Of a stretch of 64,000 nucleotides of DNA, positions 19,139-28,889 are shown piece by piece; position 1 is the stretch's first letter, and each line of letters begins with the position of its first letter. Origin of the DNA: Candidatus Saccharimonadota bacterium (GTDB lineage Bacteria; Patescibacteriota; Saccharimonadia; Saccharimonadales; Saccharimonadaceae); the NCBI GenBank assembly GCA_017430725.1, contig JAFRMK010000010.1, forward strand, positions 1 through 64,000. Reading direction: 5' to 3'. The notes under the pieces were generated by a model, which was given only the letters and a program-made list of their open reading frames with translations, had not been told where the DNA came from and made no database searches. Both the position numbers and the translations under genes were made by a program.

Positions 19139-20436
19139 AACAAGACATCGTCACATTTCTGCGCGACAAGCGCATCCTCATTCTCGGCTACGGCAGGGAA
19201 GGGCAAAGCGCGCTGCGCTTTATTCAAGCCAACCTACCCGATGCCAACGTCGCTATCGCCGACCAAAACCCAGTCACTGTCGATAATCTTACTTGTTTTT
19301 GTGGGCCAGACTATCTCAGCCACTGCGCCGATTATGACCTTATCATCAAATCGCCCGGCGTCGCCATCAAAGACGCACTCGACTCTGCCACGCGAGCCAA
19401 AATCACCTCAAGCACCGACCTGTTTCTTCGCTTCTGCCGAAACCTAACTGTTGGCGTCACGGCAACTAAAGGTAAAAGTACGACCGCCTCACTCATCCAC
19501 CATATCCTCACCGCCAATCATCAATCCAGCATTCTGGCTGGCAACATCGGCAAACCATGCCTCGACATTATCGATGATTTAGCGCACGACACCATCGTCG
19601 TGCTAGAAATTTCCGGCCATCAACTGGAATTTATTCAGGCCAGTCCGCACGTCGCCATTCTGCTCAATCTGTACGAAGAGCACTTTGACCATTTTGCCCA
19701 GCCTGCAGATTATTTCACCGCCAAAAAACAAATCTACCGCTATCAAAATGCCGACGACCTGCTGATTTATGGCGATATTTTCCAACATGCCACGCACGAA
19801 GAAATCGACCGCCTCCCCATGCACAAAATCGACCTCTATCACGACCACATCGTCGACTTCGACAAAATCAAAACCTCTCTCATCGGCGCGCACTATCGTT
19901 ACGACATTTGCGCCGCGATTGCCGCCTGCGAACATTTCGGCCTAAGCGAAACGGCCTGCCTTGACGCCGTTGCCACTTTTCACGGTCTACCACATCGTCT
20001 TGAATATATCGGCACCTTTCAGGGCATTAAGTTCTACAACGATTCCATCGCCACCGCTCAAGAAGCCACCATCGGCGCCCTCAAAGCCATTCCCGATGTC
20101 GACACGCTTATTCTTGGCGGAATGAATCGAGGCATCGACTACCATCCGCTCGTCAACTACTTACGCCAGCATCCCGTTACACACATCTTCTTGTTGCCAG
20201 ACACCAATGAGGCCCTCCGAAAAATATTCGCCGAAGCACCATATGCCGGCACACTGACTGACGTCGCTAATCTACAAACGGCCGTCCAACAATCTTTTGT
20301 CGTCACCCAAAACGGCCACAGCTGCCTGCTTTCGCCGTCCGCCCCCAGCTACAATCAATACAAAAACTTCGAGGAGCGGGGCGAAGACTTCCGTAAGCAA
20401 GTTGCCACTTATGCTAAAAAGAACACAGACGAATAA
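19135..20436 (+). CDS. murD: UDP-MurNAc-L-Ala glutamate ligase, probably L-Glu-adding
   Basis: A 433-residue cytoplasmic Mur ligase. An N-terminal Rossmann-like domain (ILGYGREGQSALRF) binds the UDP part; the central ATPase has GVTATKGKSTTAS; then come EISGHQLEF, the LNLYEEHFDHF segment and the C-terminal ligand domain (HRLEYIG, YNDSIATAQEA). All resemble MurD. Because it overlaps murL by 4 bp (ATGA), it is likely the MurD2-type enzyme that adds L-glutamate rather than D-glutamate; that specificity is inferred from the neighbour, not from residues I can name. A weak terminator follows at 20490. Confidence 0.87.
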   Translation: MKQDIVTFLRDKRILILGYGREGQSALRFIQANLPDANVAIADQNPVTVDNLTCFCGPDYLSHCADYDLIIKSPGVAIKDALDSATRAKITSSTDLFLRFCRNLTVGVTATKGKSTTASLIHHILTANHQSSILAGNIGKPCLDIIDDLAHDTIVVLEISGHQLEFIQASPHVAILLNLYEEHFDHFAQPADYFTAKKQIYRYQNADDLLIYGDIFQHATHEEIDRLPMHKIDLYHDHIVDFDKIKTSLIGAHYRYDICAAIAACEHFGLSETACLDAVATFHGLPHRLEYIGTFQGIKFYNDSIATAQEATIGALKAIPDVDTLILGGMNRGIDYHPLVNYLRQHPVTHIFLLPDTNEALRKIFAEAPYAGTLTDVANLQTAVQQSFVVTQNGHSCLLSPSAPSYNQYKNFEERGEDFRKQVATYAKKNTDE

Positions 20437-20489
20437 GGGGCACACGACCGTTCAGCGACTAGACGAGCAAAACAATCACGACACTCGCC

Positions 20490-20514
20490 CACTCTCAACT
20501 GAGTGAGCATTTTG
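20490..20514 (+). terminator. Possible terminator after murD
   Basis: CACTC (20490-20494) pairs with GAGTG (20501-20505), followed by AGCATTTTG. The U-tract is offset, so this is a weak call. Confidence 0.4.
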
Positions 20515-20517
20515 TTA

Positions 20518-20523
20518 TATAAT
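20518..20523 (+). promoter_or_regulatory. -10 of uvrB
   Basis: TATAAT ends 7 nt before ATG 20531. Confidence 0.55.
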
Positions 20524-20530
20524 ATTAGAG

Positions 20531-22498
20531 ATGAATTTCAAACTACACAGCAAATATCAGCCTACCGGCGACCAGCCACAAGCCATCAAGACTCTGATGG
20601 ACGGTTTGCGTGCCGGCAACCGGGCACAAACTTTGCTGGGCGTCACCGGCTCTGGTAAAACCTTCACGATGGCAAATGTTATCGAGCAATACAACCGCCC
20701 CACGCTCGTCCTTGCGCATAACAAAACTCTCGCCGCGCAACTCTATGCCGAATTTCGTGAATTCTTCCCAGAAAACGAAGTGCACTACTTCGTGTCGTAT
20801 TTCGACTATTACCAACCCGAAGCCTATATCGCCAACACCGACACTTATATCGAAAAGGACAGCGCTATCAATGAAGAAATCGACCGCTTGCGCCACGGCG
20901 CCACCGAGGCTCTCCTGACGCGCCGCGACACACTAATCGTCGCTTCGGTATCCTGCATTTACGGCATTGGCTCGCCTGAAAACTACCGCAAAATGGCAAT
21001 TCGGCTCGCCGTCGGCCAGGCCTATGATTTCAACGAGTTTATCCGCACATTGACCGAAATTCAGTACCATCGCAACGATATCGCCTTTGAGCGGGGCAAC
21101 TTCCACGTCCGTGGCGACGTTGTAGATATTTTTCCAGCCTCTGGCGAACATGCCTATCGCATCGAATTCGGCTTTGACGGCATCGAGCGCATCAAGGTCA
21201 TCAATCCGCTGACCGCCGAAATTATCTCCGAACCAGAAGAAATCGGTATCTTTCCGAACACCCACTACGCAACGCCCAAAGAATCGCTCGACAGCGCCAT
21301 CACAAAAATCCGCGCCGAATACAAAGAGCGACTCGCCTTCTTCAACCGCCATCAAAAGTACCTCGAGGCTCAGCGTCTCAGTCAACGCATCAAATACGAC
21401 CTCGAAATGCTTGAGCAGACTGGCTTCGTAAAAGGCATCGAAAATTACTCTCGCCACCTAGAAGGCCGCCTGGCCGGACAGCCGCCAGCCACGCTGCTGG
21501 ATTTTTTCCCAGACGATTTCTTGATGATAATTGACGAATCCCACATGACCCTGCCACAAGTACGCGGCATGTTTAACGGCGACCACGCTCGCAAAGAAAC
21601 CCTTGTCGAATACGGCTTCCGTCTCCCCAGCGCACTCGACAACCGCCCTCTCACATTCGCCGAATTTGAGCGCCACATCAATCAAGTTATCTTCACGAGC
21701 GCCACGCCTGGCGAATATGAACTTACGCACAGCCCCAAGCCCGCCGAACAAGTGATTCGTCCAACCGGCCTGCTTGACCCAGAAATCGAAGTACGCCCCA
21801 GCGAAAATCAAATCGATGACCTTATCGAAGAAATCGACCAGCGCATCGCCAAAGGTCAGCGCGTCCTCGTCACGACCCTAACAAAACGCATGGCCGAAGA
21901 CTTGTCCGAGCACCTCAAAGAACTCAACATCAAAACCGCCTACATTCACAGTGATATCGACACATTGGAGCGGGGCGACATCCTTCGCGACCTGCGCAGC
22001 GGCGTCTATGACGTACTCGTTGGCATCAACCTCTTGCGTGAGGGCCTCGACCTACCCGAAGTCTCGCTCGTGGCTATCCTTGACGCCGATAAAGAAGGTT
22101 TTCTGCGCTCCGAGCCGGCCCTCGTTCAGACCATCGGCCGTGTGGCCCGCCACCAAGAAGGCCGTGTAATTATGTATGCCGACAACATGACCGGCAGTAT
22201 GCAGCGCGCCATTGAGGAAACCTACCGCCGCCGCAAAATTCAACAAGCATATAACGAGGCGCACGGCATCACACCCCAGAGTGTTGCCAAAGAAATCGGC
22301 CAAGGCCTGCGCGCTATTATCCCCGAAAAAGAGCAGAGCAAAAAACTCAATCTTCGCAGAATCCCCCGTGAGGAATACCCGCAAATCATCAAAGAGCTGA
22401 CTTCGCAAATGCAGCTCGCCTCCGCAAACCTCGAATTTGAACGTGCCGCCGAACTACGCGACCAAATCGCCGACATCAAACTCGCACTTAAGGCCTAG
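20531..22498 (+). CDS. uvrB: Excinuclease ABC subunit B
   Basis: Damage-verifying DNA helicase of nucleotide excision repair, 655 residues, normal length. Walker [11 protein letters not shown] (near residue 39), the beta-hairpin segment YYQPEAYI, the DEXH-box [10 protein letters not shown], motif [16 protein letters not shown] and QTIGRVARH, and a C-terminal UVR motif ([12 protein letters not shown]) that contacts UvrC. Every expected part is present. It follows murD with its own leaderless-type promoter and is followed after 27 bp by gltX with another. Confidence 0.97.
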   Translation: MNFKLHSKYQPTGDQPQAIKTLMDGLRAGNRAQTLLGVTGSGKTFTMANVIEQYNRPTLVLAHNKTLAAQLYAEFREFFPENEVHYFVSYFDYYQPEAYIANTDTYIEKDSAINEEIDRLRHGATEALLTRRDTLIVASVSCIYGIGSPENYRKMAIRLAVGQAYDFNEFIRTLTEIQYHRNDIAFERGNFHVRGDVVDIFPASGEHAYRIEFGFDGIERIKVINPLTAEIISEPEEIGIFPNTHYATPKESLDSAITKIRAEYKERLAFFNRHQKYLEAQRLSQRIKYDLEMLEQTGFVKGIENYSRHLEGRLAGQPPATLLDFFPDDFLMIIDESHMTLPQVRGMFNGDHARKETLVEYGFRLPSALDNRPLTFAEFERHINQVIFTSATPGEYELTHSPKPAEQVIRPTGLLDPEIEVRPSENQIDDLIEEIDQRIAKGQRVLVTTLTKRMAEDLSEHLKELNIKTAYIHSDIDTLERGDILRDLRSGVYDVLVGINLLREGLDLPEVSLVAILDADKEGFLRSEPALVQTIGRVARHQEGRVIMYADNMTGSMQRAIEETYRRRKIQQAYNEAHGITPQSVAKEIGQGLRAIIPEKEQSKKLNLRRIPREEYPQIIKELTSQMQLASANLEFERAAELRDQIADIKLALKA

Positions 22499-22510
22499 CC
22501 CCTGAGAAGA

Positions 22511-22519
22511 TGGTATAAT
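22511..22519 (+). promoter_or_regulatory. Extended -10 of gltX
   Basis: TGGTATAAT ends 6 nt before ATG 22526. Confidence 0.6.
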
Positions 22520-22525
22520 TACAGC

Positions 22526-23965
22526 ATGAAAGCAGTTACTCGTTTTGCGCCATCACCAACCGGCTACATCCATATCGGCAATGTCCGCTCCGCAATCTAT
22601 CCGTACCTCATCGCCAAACAAAGCAACGGTCGCTTCATTTTGCGCATCGAAGACACCGACCAGGCCCGCTTCGTAGCAGGCGCCACCGACCTCATCAAAG
22701 AAACCCTGACATGGCTCGGGCTCGACTGGGACGAAGGCCCCGACAAGGGAGGCGAACACGGCCCCTACTTCCAAAGTCAACGCCGGACAATCTATCATGA
22801 GTGGGCAAAAAGGCTCATCGATTGCGGCCGCGCCTACGCTGACTCCACGCCCAGTGAGACGATCGCCAAATACCGCGAAGCCAGCAACCGCGCTAAGCAA
22901 CCATTCCTCTACCGCAATCACCGACCGGCCAACTCGCCGGCCTGGGAAATCGGCATGCCCCTTCGCTTCAAAGCCATGCCAAAAGATTATGACTATCACG
23001 ACGAAGTATTCGGTGACCTCCACATGGGACCCGAAACCCAAGATGACATCATCCTCATCAAGGCCGACGGCCTGCCAACTTATAATTTTGCGCACATTGT
23101 TGATGACGCTACGATGGGCGTTACCCATGTCTTGCGCGGCCAAGAATACTTGCCCAGCATGGGGAACTATCTGGCGCTCTATGAGGCGCTGGGTCTGGAG
23201 CGCCCGAAATTCGTCCATCTACCACACATTCTCGCCCCCACCGGCAATAAAAAACTCGGCAAACGAGATGGCGCCAAATCCGCCAACGATTATCGCCTCG
23301 ACGGCATCCTGCCAGAAGCAATGCTGAACTTTTTGGCTTGCCTCGGCTGGAACGACGGTAGCGAGCAGGAACTCTACAGCAAACAAGACCTCATCGCAAA
23401 ATTTGACATCAGTCGCATTCAACACGCCGGCGCACGCTATGACGAACAGAAGCTCATCTGGCTAAATGGCCAATGGATCCGTCGCCTCTTTGCCGAAGAT
23501 GCGCCTGCACTTTTCGCGCGCACGGCAGAGTTCTGGCCGGCCGAAGCCACCGATATGGACCGCCGATTTCAAGTATTCAGCATCATTTACGACCGCCTCA
23601 AAACGCTCGGCGACCTCAAGACGATGACCAGCTACTTTTTCGTCGACCCTGCCATCAATCTCGACATGATAGAGCAGAACAAGCCCCTCAAAAAACTCTC
23701 CGAAGCAGAAATCTGTGAGCTCTTACGCCGCAGCATCGCCAAGCTTCAAGCAATCGACAATTGGACGCCGGCACATCTTCAAGACGCGCTCAACGAGCTC
23801 CTCGCCGAAACCGCTCAAAAGCCAATGACGCTGTTTGGCTTGATTCGGCTCAGCGTCAGCTTTGCCCCCTTCAGTCCTGCCTTACCCGACACGCTTAATG
23901 TCCTTGGCAAAGCCACCACGCTTGCCCGCCTCAACGCCGTAATTGCGGCCTATGCCCGCGATTAA
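22526..23965 (+). CDS. gltX: Glutamyl-tRNA synthetase
   Basis: Class I aminoacyl-tRNA synthetase charging tRNA-Glu (two tRNA-Glu genes are in this window). 479 residues. The HIGH motif reads HIGN (residues 16-19) in APSPTGYIHIGNVRSA, the KMSKS-type motif reads KLGKRDGA (about 242), and LRIEDTD and GLPTYNFAH are canonical. The C-terminal anticodon-binding helical domain is present. Whether it also charges tRNA-Gln, as a non-discriminating enzyme feeding GatCAB, cannot be decided here. It is preceded by an extended -10 at leaderless spacing. Confidence 0.95.
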   Translation: MKAVTRFAPSPTGYIHIGNVRSAIYPYLIAKQSNGRFILRIEDTDQARFVAGATDLIKETLTWLGLDWDEGPDKGGEHGPYFQSQRRTIYHEWAKRLIDCGRAYADSTPSETIAKYREASNRAKQPFLYRNHRPANSPAWEIGMPLRFKAMPKDYDYHDEVFGDLHMGPETQDDIILIKADGLPTYNFAHIVDDATMGVTHVLRGQEYLPSMGNYLALYEALGLERPKFVHLPHILAPTGNKKLGKRDGAKSANDYRLDGILPEAMLNFLACLGWNDGSEQELYSKQDLIAKFDISRIQHAGARYDEQKLIWLNGQWIRRLFAEDAPALFARTAEFWPAEATDMDRRFQVFSIIYDRLKTLGDLKTMTSYFFVDPAINLDMIEQNKPLKKLSEAEICELLRRSIAKLQAIDNWTPAHLQDALNELLAETAQKPMTLFGLIRLSVSFAPFSPALPDTLNVLGKATTLARLNAVIAAYARD

Positions 23966-23974
23966 TCGCGCTTA

Positions 23975-23983
23975 TGCTATACT
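23975..23983 (+). promoter_or_regulatory. Extended -10 of DUF3048 gene
   Basis: TGCTATACT ends 6 nt before ATG 23990. Confidence 0.55.
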
Positions 23984-23989
23984 AGAATC

Positions 23990-25216
23990 ATGGATGGACG
24001 CACTACAGAACCTGTTGGTTCCGGCAGCGACATTGCCGACTTTTTAGCTAAAACAAAAAACACCGATACCGCAGAGGTGCCGGAAAAAACCGACAAGAAA
24101 ACCCACAAACGCAAAGAACGGGCTCTGCGTAAAGACAAAACCAAGCAACAAACCAAAAAACTACTCCTACTCGGTGGCGCCGTCTTACTAGTTGGCGGGC
24201 TGTTATTCTTTGTGTTTCGCGCCCATGTCAGTGAGGCAAAAATCGACCAAGCCGCAGTGGCAGAACTTGAATCCGACAAAATCTACTATTCGACCCTGAC
24301 CGGGCTCGAAGTCGCCAAGCCAGAAATCACCACCGCCGCCGCTACCTGCGTCATGATTGAAAACAGCCCCGACGCTCGCCCCCAATCCGGCCTTGCCGAA
24401 GCCGGCGTCGTTTATGAGGCGGTCGCCGAGGGCGGCATCACACGCTTCATGGCCATCTTCCAGGAAGCCAAACCACAATTCATCGGCCCCGTCCGCAGCC
24501 TGCGCATCGCCTACGCCGAGATGGCTAAACCCTATCACTGCTCACTCTTGCACATGGGCGGCGCCGACAACGCCATCGGCCTCGTCCGCAATAACCCCGA
24601 ATTCCGCGACCTTGAAGGGATGTGGTACGAAAACCGCTATGTTTGGCGACACAGCTCACCCATCGCCGGCAAACGTCGCTATGCACCGCACAATGTCTAC
24701 ACCAGCTTCGAAAAACTTGATGCGCTCAATTTCAATAAAGGCTACAACGAATCCAAGTTTAGCGGCTTTGCACGAGTCAGTCCCGACCAACCACCCGTCG
24801 CAACCGAACAGACCGCCACGACCATCAAAGTCAACATGTCCAGCCCGTTATTCAACCCCATTTTCACCTATCACCCCGAAAGCAACACCTATAGTCGCGC
24901 CCATGCCAACGGCGGACCGCACCTCTCCATCGCCAGCGATGGCAAAGCGCTCAATATCACACCGACCGTCGTTATCGCTATGAAAGTAAATGGCTACACT
25001 CGTCCCGGCCCCGACCGCTATACCGACTATGTGACTACCGGCGAAGGCGAAGCGTTCGTCTTCCAAAACGGCGGCGTCACGACTGGTACATGGAAGCGCG
25101 AAAACGCCAACGCCGAATTGAATTTCTATGACAATGAAGGCCAAATCATCAAGCTGAATCGCGGCCAAACCTGGATTAGCATGTATCCAAACGGCCGCAA
25201 CGTCGAATGGCAATAA
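23990..25216 (+). CDS. DUF3048 (YerB-like) membrane-anchored protein
   Basis: A 408-residue protein with a charged cytoplasmic N-terminus (about 1-55, Lys-rich), one membrane helix (about 57-76) and a large extracytoplasmic DUF3048 domain. The domain is recognised by VMIENSPDARPQSGL, VVYEAVAEGGITRFMAIF and GPVRSLRIAY. In Firmicutes this family (YerB) is a lipoprotein; here the anchor is a transmembrane helix, with no lipobox. Function in the family is unknown. It is transcribed from its own extended -10 just after gltX. Confidence 0.85.
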   Translation: MDGRTTEPVGSGSDIADFLAKTKNTDTAEVPEKTDKKTHKRKERALRKDKTKQQTKKLLLLGGAVLLVGGLLFFVFRAHVSEAKIDQAAVAELESDKIYYSTLTGLEVAKPEITTAAATCVMIENSPDARPQSGLAEAGVVYEAVAEGGITRFMAIFQEAKPQFIGPVRSLRIAYAEMAKPYHCSLLHMGGADNAIGLVRNNPEFRDLEGMWYENRYVWRHSSPIAGKRRYAPHNVYTSFEKLDALNFNKGYNESKFSGFARVSPDQPPVATEQTATTIKVNMSSPLFNPIFTYHPESNTYSRAHANGGPHLSIASDGKALNITPTVVIAMKVNGYTRPGPDRYTDYVTTGEGEAFVFQNGGVTTGTWKRENANAELNFYDNEGQIIKLNRGQTWISMYPNGRNVEWQ

Positions 25217-25318
25217 ACCGCAGACGCCCGACACGCAAAGGCCAAACCATATTTTTCCTTCCCCAAATCCATTGAGGCGCAATGATGATACAATTAAACT
25301 AATAAGCGGGAGTGCAAA

Positions 25319-26809
25319 ATGTTTGTAAACGACAAAGTCTTGGTTGGTAAAAGTGAAACAACGGAGCTAAACCTTCTTTTAAGCATGGCCAATCGCCACG
25401 GCCTAATTACTGGCGCCAGCGGCTCGGGTAAAACCATCACCCTCAAAGTCATGGCCGAAAGTTTCTCTGATGCCGGAGTACCCGTGTTTCTCGCAGACGT
25501 AAAGGGCGACCTGGCCGGCACCGCACTTGACGGCGAAATCAACGAAAACATCCAACAGCGACTCGATAAACTCGGCATCACGGAATTTGACGCCAAAAGC
25601 TTCCCGGTTTGTTTTTGGGATTTATATGGCGAAGGCGGCCACCCAATCCGCGCCACAGTCGACAGCGTCGGCCCGGATGTCCTCTCTATGATGCTTGGTC
25701 TATCCGAGGCCCAAGAGGGCAACCTCGATATTGTCTTCGAGGTCGCCAAAGATGAGCAGCTCGAACTAATCGATCTCGCCGACCTGCGCAACACCTTGCA
25801 ATACGTTTCCGAAAACCGCGCCAAATATGCCGCAAAGTATGGCAACATCACGACACAAAGCCTCGGCGTCATCCAGCGTAGCCTGCTGGCGCTCGAAAAA
25901 CAGGGCGCCGACCGCTTCTTTGGCGAGCCAATGCTCGACGTCAAAGACTTCTTTGCTCACACCACCGACCAGCGCGGCATGATAAATATCCTTCATTCGG
26001 TCAAACTGTTTGAAAATCCCGACCTTTATGCATCGTTCCTACTTTGGCTTCTCAACACCCTGTTTGCCACCTCTCCGGAAGTCGGCGATCTCGACAAACC
26101 CAAAATGGTCTTCTTCTTCGACGAAGCACACCTGCTGTTCAACGGCATGCCCAGCTATCGCCTCAAACGTATCGTCCAGGTCGTAAAACTCATCCGTTCT
26201 CGCGGCATCGGTCTTTATTTCATTTCCCAAAAACCGACCGACATCCCCGACGAGGTCCTCTCTCAACTCAGCAACCGCGTCCAGCACTCACTCCGCGCCT
26301 ATACGCCTAGCGAACTCAAGGTCGTCAAAGTCGCCGCCGGCACTTTCCGCGCCAATAAAGCCTTTGACACCGAAAAAGCCATCAGCGAGCTTGGCACTGG
26401 CGAGGCTCTGATTTCTTTCCTCGACGAAAAAGGCGCACCCAGCATCGTCGAGCGCGCCACCATCTTACCACCACAAAGCTGTATGGGCACCATATCTGAA
26501 AGCTCCCGCCAAAAAGTCATCAACAACAGCCCACTCTGTGGCAAATATGACGAAACCACCAACCGCGAAACCGCAACCGAAAAAATTGCCACAATACGCG
26601 AAGAGGCGACCCAAAAAGCCGCCGAAGCCAAACAGGTCGCCGAGGCCGAAAAGGCCGCCAAAAAGCAGGGCAGCGCAAAGTCCGGTAAATCCGACAGCCC
26701 CGCCGACCTTATTACCAAAACCATCGGCACCGGCGTTCAGCGGGGCGTCACCAATGCCATCTCCAGCACCATCAGCAAAATCATCCGCAACCTCCTTAAG
26801 AAAAAATAA
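25319..26809 (+). CDS. HerA-like ATPase, DUF853/YjgR family
   Basis: A 496-residue P-loop ATPase of the HerA/FtsK superfamily. Walker A GASGSGKT (about residues 32-39), Walker B MVFFFDEAHLLF (about 262), a sensor-like segment LYFISQKPTDIPDEV and an arginine-rich RVQHSLRAYTP follow the DUF853 pattern. The C-terminal 80 residues are Ala/Lys/Glu-rich and probably coiled, ending in a basic tail. It is likely a ring-forming DNA-translocating motor, but its biological role is undefined. The leader is about 25 nt (TACAAT at 25290-25295) with a GGGAG site upstream of ATG 25319. Distinct from the TraG-like ATPase at 36.4 kb. Confidence 0.85.
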   Translation: MFVNDKVLVGKSETTELNLLLSMANRHGLITGASGSGKTITLKVMAESFSDAGVPVFLADVKGDLAGTALDGEINENIQQRLDKLGITEFDAKSFPVCFWDLYGEGGHPIRATVDSVGPDVLSMMLGLSEAQEGNLDIVFEVAKDEQLELIDLADLRNTLQYVSENRAKYAAKYGNITTQSLGVIQRSLLALEKQGADRFFGEPMLDVKDFFAHTTDQRGMINILHSVKLFENPDLYASFLLWLLNTLFATSPEVGDLDKPKMVFFFDEAHLLFNGMPSYRLKRIVQVVKLIRSRGIGLYFISQKPTDIPDEVLSQLSNRVQHSLRAYTPSELKVVKVAAGTFRANKAFDTEKAISELGTGEALISFLDEKGAPSIVERATILPPQSCMGTISESSRQKVINNSPLCGKYDETTNRETATEKIATIREEATQKAAEAKQVAEAEKAAKKQGSAKSGKSDSPADLITKTIGTGVQRGVTNAISSTISKIIRNLLKKK

Positions 26810-26870
26810 TGAACAATTAGAAGTATAAAGAACTAAAGTCTGTTTATGTTTCCAAGCTCATGGCACGCAC

Positions 26871-26893
26871 AAAAAACAGCCCCAATAAAGGCT
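26871..26893 (-). terminator. Weak hairpin after tRNA-Glu(CTC)
   Basis: On the minus strand AGCC (890-893 side) pairs with GGCT (878-881 side), followed by six T. Only 4 bp of stem. Confidence 0.35.
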
Positions 26894-26920
26894 TTTCCAG
26901 TAAAAGATTTAGTGCTTATT

Positions 26921-26997
26921 TGGTGACCCCGAAGGGATTCGAACCCTTGATTTCCTGGATGAGAACCAGGCGTCCTAAACCGCTAGACGACGGGGCC
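26921..26997 (-). tRNA. tRNA-Glu (CTC)
   Basis: Complete cloverleaf on the minus strand. Acceptor GGCCCCG pairs with CGGGGTC, the discriminator is A, and CCA is encoded. The anticodon arm CCTGG / TTCTCAT / CCAGG gives anticodon CTC (reads GAG). The T-arm is canonical (GGGTTCGAATCCC). Confidence 0.95.
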
Positions 26998-27008
26998 AGC
27001 CAAGGCAT

Positions 27009-27037
27009 ATCTTAACAGAAAAAACCTCTCTTGTAAA
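27009..27037 (-). promoter_or_regulatory. Promoter of tRNA-Glu(CTC)
   Basis: Minus-strand TTTACA (27032-27037), 17 nt, TAAGAT (27009-27014) with an upstream TGT (extended -10). The -10 ends 11 nt before the tRNA. Confidence 0.75.
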
Positions 27038-27067
27038 CTTTTTTAAACACCAGCATTTTCAGCGGTA

Positions 27068-27073
27068 TATAAT
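27068..27073 (+). promoter_or_regulatory. -10 of VanZ-like gene
   Basis: TATAAT ends 6 nt before ATG 27080. Confidence 0.55.
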
Positions 27074-27079
27074 GAAGGC

Positions 27080-27526
27080 ATGGTCACATTCAAACGCTAT
27101 TGGCGCATTATCGTTCCGATTGTTGTCGCCTTAATCATATGGTACTTTTCCGCCCTCAGTGGCGACACCTCACACCACCAATCACTCAGTATTGCCAACA
27201 CGCTCGGTTGGCCAAACAGCCTGACCCGTAAAATTGCTCACGTAATCCTTTATCTACTATTCGGCACCAGCCTCGCCTATTATAGCCAGGGTCGCTTCCC
27301 GCACAGCTACCCCCGCTACGAGTCGCTCCTGCACAATCTCGTTATCGTTGTCGCCTACGGCGCCGTTGACGAGATTCATCAGCTCTTAGTCGCCGGCCGC
27401 AATGGCACATTCTCCGACGTAGTCCTCGACACCTTCGCCGGCCTTGCTGGCATCCTGCTGTATATTGCCTTCTATTGTCTCGTCTGGTTGCGCTTCCGCC
27501 ACCGTTTCTACAAGAAATCAATCTAA
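27080..27526 (+). CDS. VanZ-like membrane protein
   Basis: A 148-residue integral membrane protein with about four helices. It matches the VanZ-like pattern: RKIAHVILYLLFG in helix 2, AYGAVDEIHQLLV, then AGRNGTFSDVVLDTFAGLAG. In Firmicutes VanZ confers low-level teicoplanin resistance, but most homologues have no known role; resistance should not be assumed. It is transcribed divergently from tRNA-Glu from an own leaderless-type promoter and followed by der after 54 bp. Confidence 0.82.
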   Translation: MVTFKRYWRIIVPIVVALIIWYFSALSGDTSHHQSLSIANTLGWPNSLTRKIAHVILYLLFGTSLAYYSQGRFPHSYPRYESLLHNLVIVVAYGAVDEIHQLLVAGRNGTFSDVVLDTFAGLAGILLYIAFYCLVWLRFRHRFYKKSI

Positions 27527-27565
27527 TATTCTTATTATATCACACTTGCGACTTTTTGTCAATTT

Positions 27566-27574
27566 TGCTAGAAT
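27566..27574 (+). promoter_or_regulatory. Extended -10 of der
   Basis: TGCTAGAAT ends 6 nt before ATG 27581. Confidence 0.6.
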
Positions 27575-27580
27575 ATAAGC

Positions 27581-28882
27581 ATGAAATTACCCGTTGTCGC
27601 AATTATCGGCCAAACCAATGCCGGCAAATCCAGCCTGTTCAATCGCCTCGTTCGCAAGTCGCAGGCGATTGTTGCGCGCGAAGCGGGAACAACGCGCGAC
27701 AACGTCGTCGGCAAAGTCGAAAACCGCTACCTACTCATTGACACCGCCGGCCTAAAAGACCCTGCCGATGAGTTCGAGGCGCACATCCAGGACCAGATTA
27801 CCGACGCGGTTGATTCTGCCGACCTCATCCTGATTGCGATGGACAGCAGCAAATACCCCAACCATGACGACAAGCTTATCGCCAAGAAAGCCCTCAAAAG
27901 CGGCAAGCCGACCATCCTGCTGCTCAATAAATCCGATCTCGGCGAAGCGTTGCCCATTGAAGAATTTCTCAGCCTTGGCATCAAATCGCCGATTCGCAGT
28001 TCCGCCACCACGGGGCAGGGGCTGAACGAATTACGCGACCGCATTTTGCAAGGACTGCAAGCCGCCGGCTTCAGCGCCACTCCGCAAGATTCCACCGATG
28101 ACACCCTAAAACTCGCCCTGATTGGTCGCCCCAACGTCGGCAAATCCAGCCTATTCAACTCCCTTGCCAAAAAACAGCAGGCCATCGTCGCAAACCTCTC
28201 CGGCACCACCCGCGACGTAAACCGCACCGACTTACGCTACAAAAAACGTCACATCGAGCTGCTCGACACCGCCGGCCTGCGCCGTCCCGGCAAACGCGAA
28301 GTAGGCATCGAAAAGTTCTCCGCTTTGCGCAGCCTGTCCGCCATTGAAGAGGCCGATATTTGCTGTTTACTGGTCGACGCCACCGAACCACATTCCAAAC
28401 TCGACCAGCGCCTCGCCGGCCAAATTGTTGATGCTGGCAAAGGCATCATTATCGTCGTCACCAAAACCGACCTCGAACACGCCGACAGCGACACTATTCT
28501 CAACCATCTCGAATATGATTTCAAATTCGTGCCATACGCCCCTGTCGTTATGACCTCCAGTCTAACCGGCAAAAACGTCACGAAAATCTTTGAATTGGCG
28601 CTCCAAATCGACCAAGCTCGTCACGCCGAACTCAAAACCGCCGACCTCAATAAACTACTCATGCAAGCGGTCAACGCCCACCCACCGGCCGGCCTGAAAA
28701 ACACCCATCCAAGACTGCGCTACATGGTCCAGACCGACACTTGCCCGCCCTGGTTCGTCGTCTACGGCAGCAACCTCAGTCTACTCCACTGGAGCTATAA
28801 ACGCTACCTTGAGCGTCGCTTGCGTGAAAGCTACGATTTTACCGGCACGCCAATTTGTTTCAGCTTCCGCAATCGCGACTAA
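27581..28882 (+). CDS. der: Ribosome-assembly GTPase Der (EngA)
   Basis: Double GTPase needed for 50S subunit maturation, 433 residues. First G domain: G1 GQTNAGKSS (usual form GRPNVGKST), DTAG, NKSD. Second G domain: GRPNVGKSS (about residue 182), DTAG, TKTD. The C-terminal KH-like domain ends in a basic tail typical of Der. The substitution in the first P-loop keeps the Lys-Ser pair. Own extended -10 at leaderless spacing. Confidence 0.95.
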   Translation: MKLPVVAIIGQTNAGKSSLFNRLVRKSQAIVAREAGTTRDNVVGKVENRYLLIDTAGLKDPADEFEAHIQDQITDAVDSADLILIAMDSSKYPNHDDKLIAKKALKSGKPTILLLNKSDLGEALPIEEFLSLGIKSPIRSSATTGQGLNELRDRILQGLQAAGFSATPQDSTDDTLKLALIGRPNVGKSSLFNSLAKKQQAIVANLSGTTRDVNRTDLRYKKRHIELLDTAGLRRPGKREVGIEKFSALRSLSAIEEADICCLLVDATEPHSKLDQRLAGQIVDAGKGIIIVVTKTDLEHADSDTILNHLEYDFKFVPYAPVVMTSSLTGKNVTKIFELALQIDQARHAELKTADLNKLLMQAVNAHPPAGLKNTHPRLRYMVQTDTCPPWFVVYGSNLSLLHWSYKRYLERRLRESYDFTGTPICFSFRNRD

Positions 28883-28889
28883 ACATGCT

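Noticed and set aside
24357-24983. A 208-codon frame overlapping the DUF3048 gene in another reading frame
   Set aside because: Ser/Pro/Thr-rich translation typical of a shadow frame; the DUF3048 frame has clear family motifs.
27080-27526. VanZ-like gene as an antibiotic-resistance determinant
   Set aside because: Only the broad VanZ-like family pattern is present and no other van gene is nearby.
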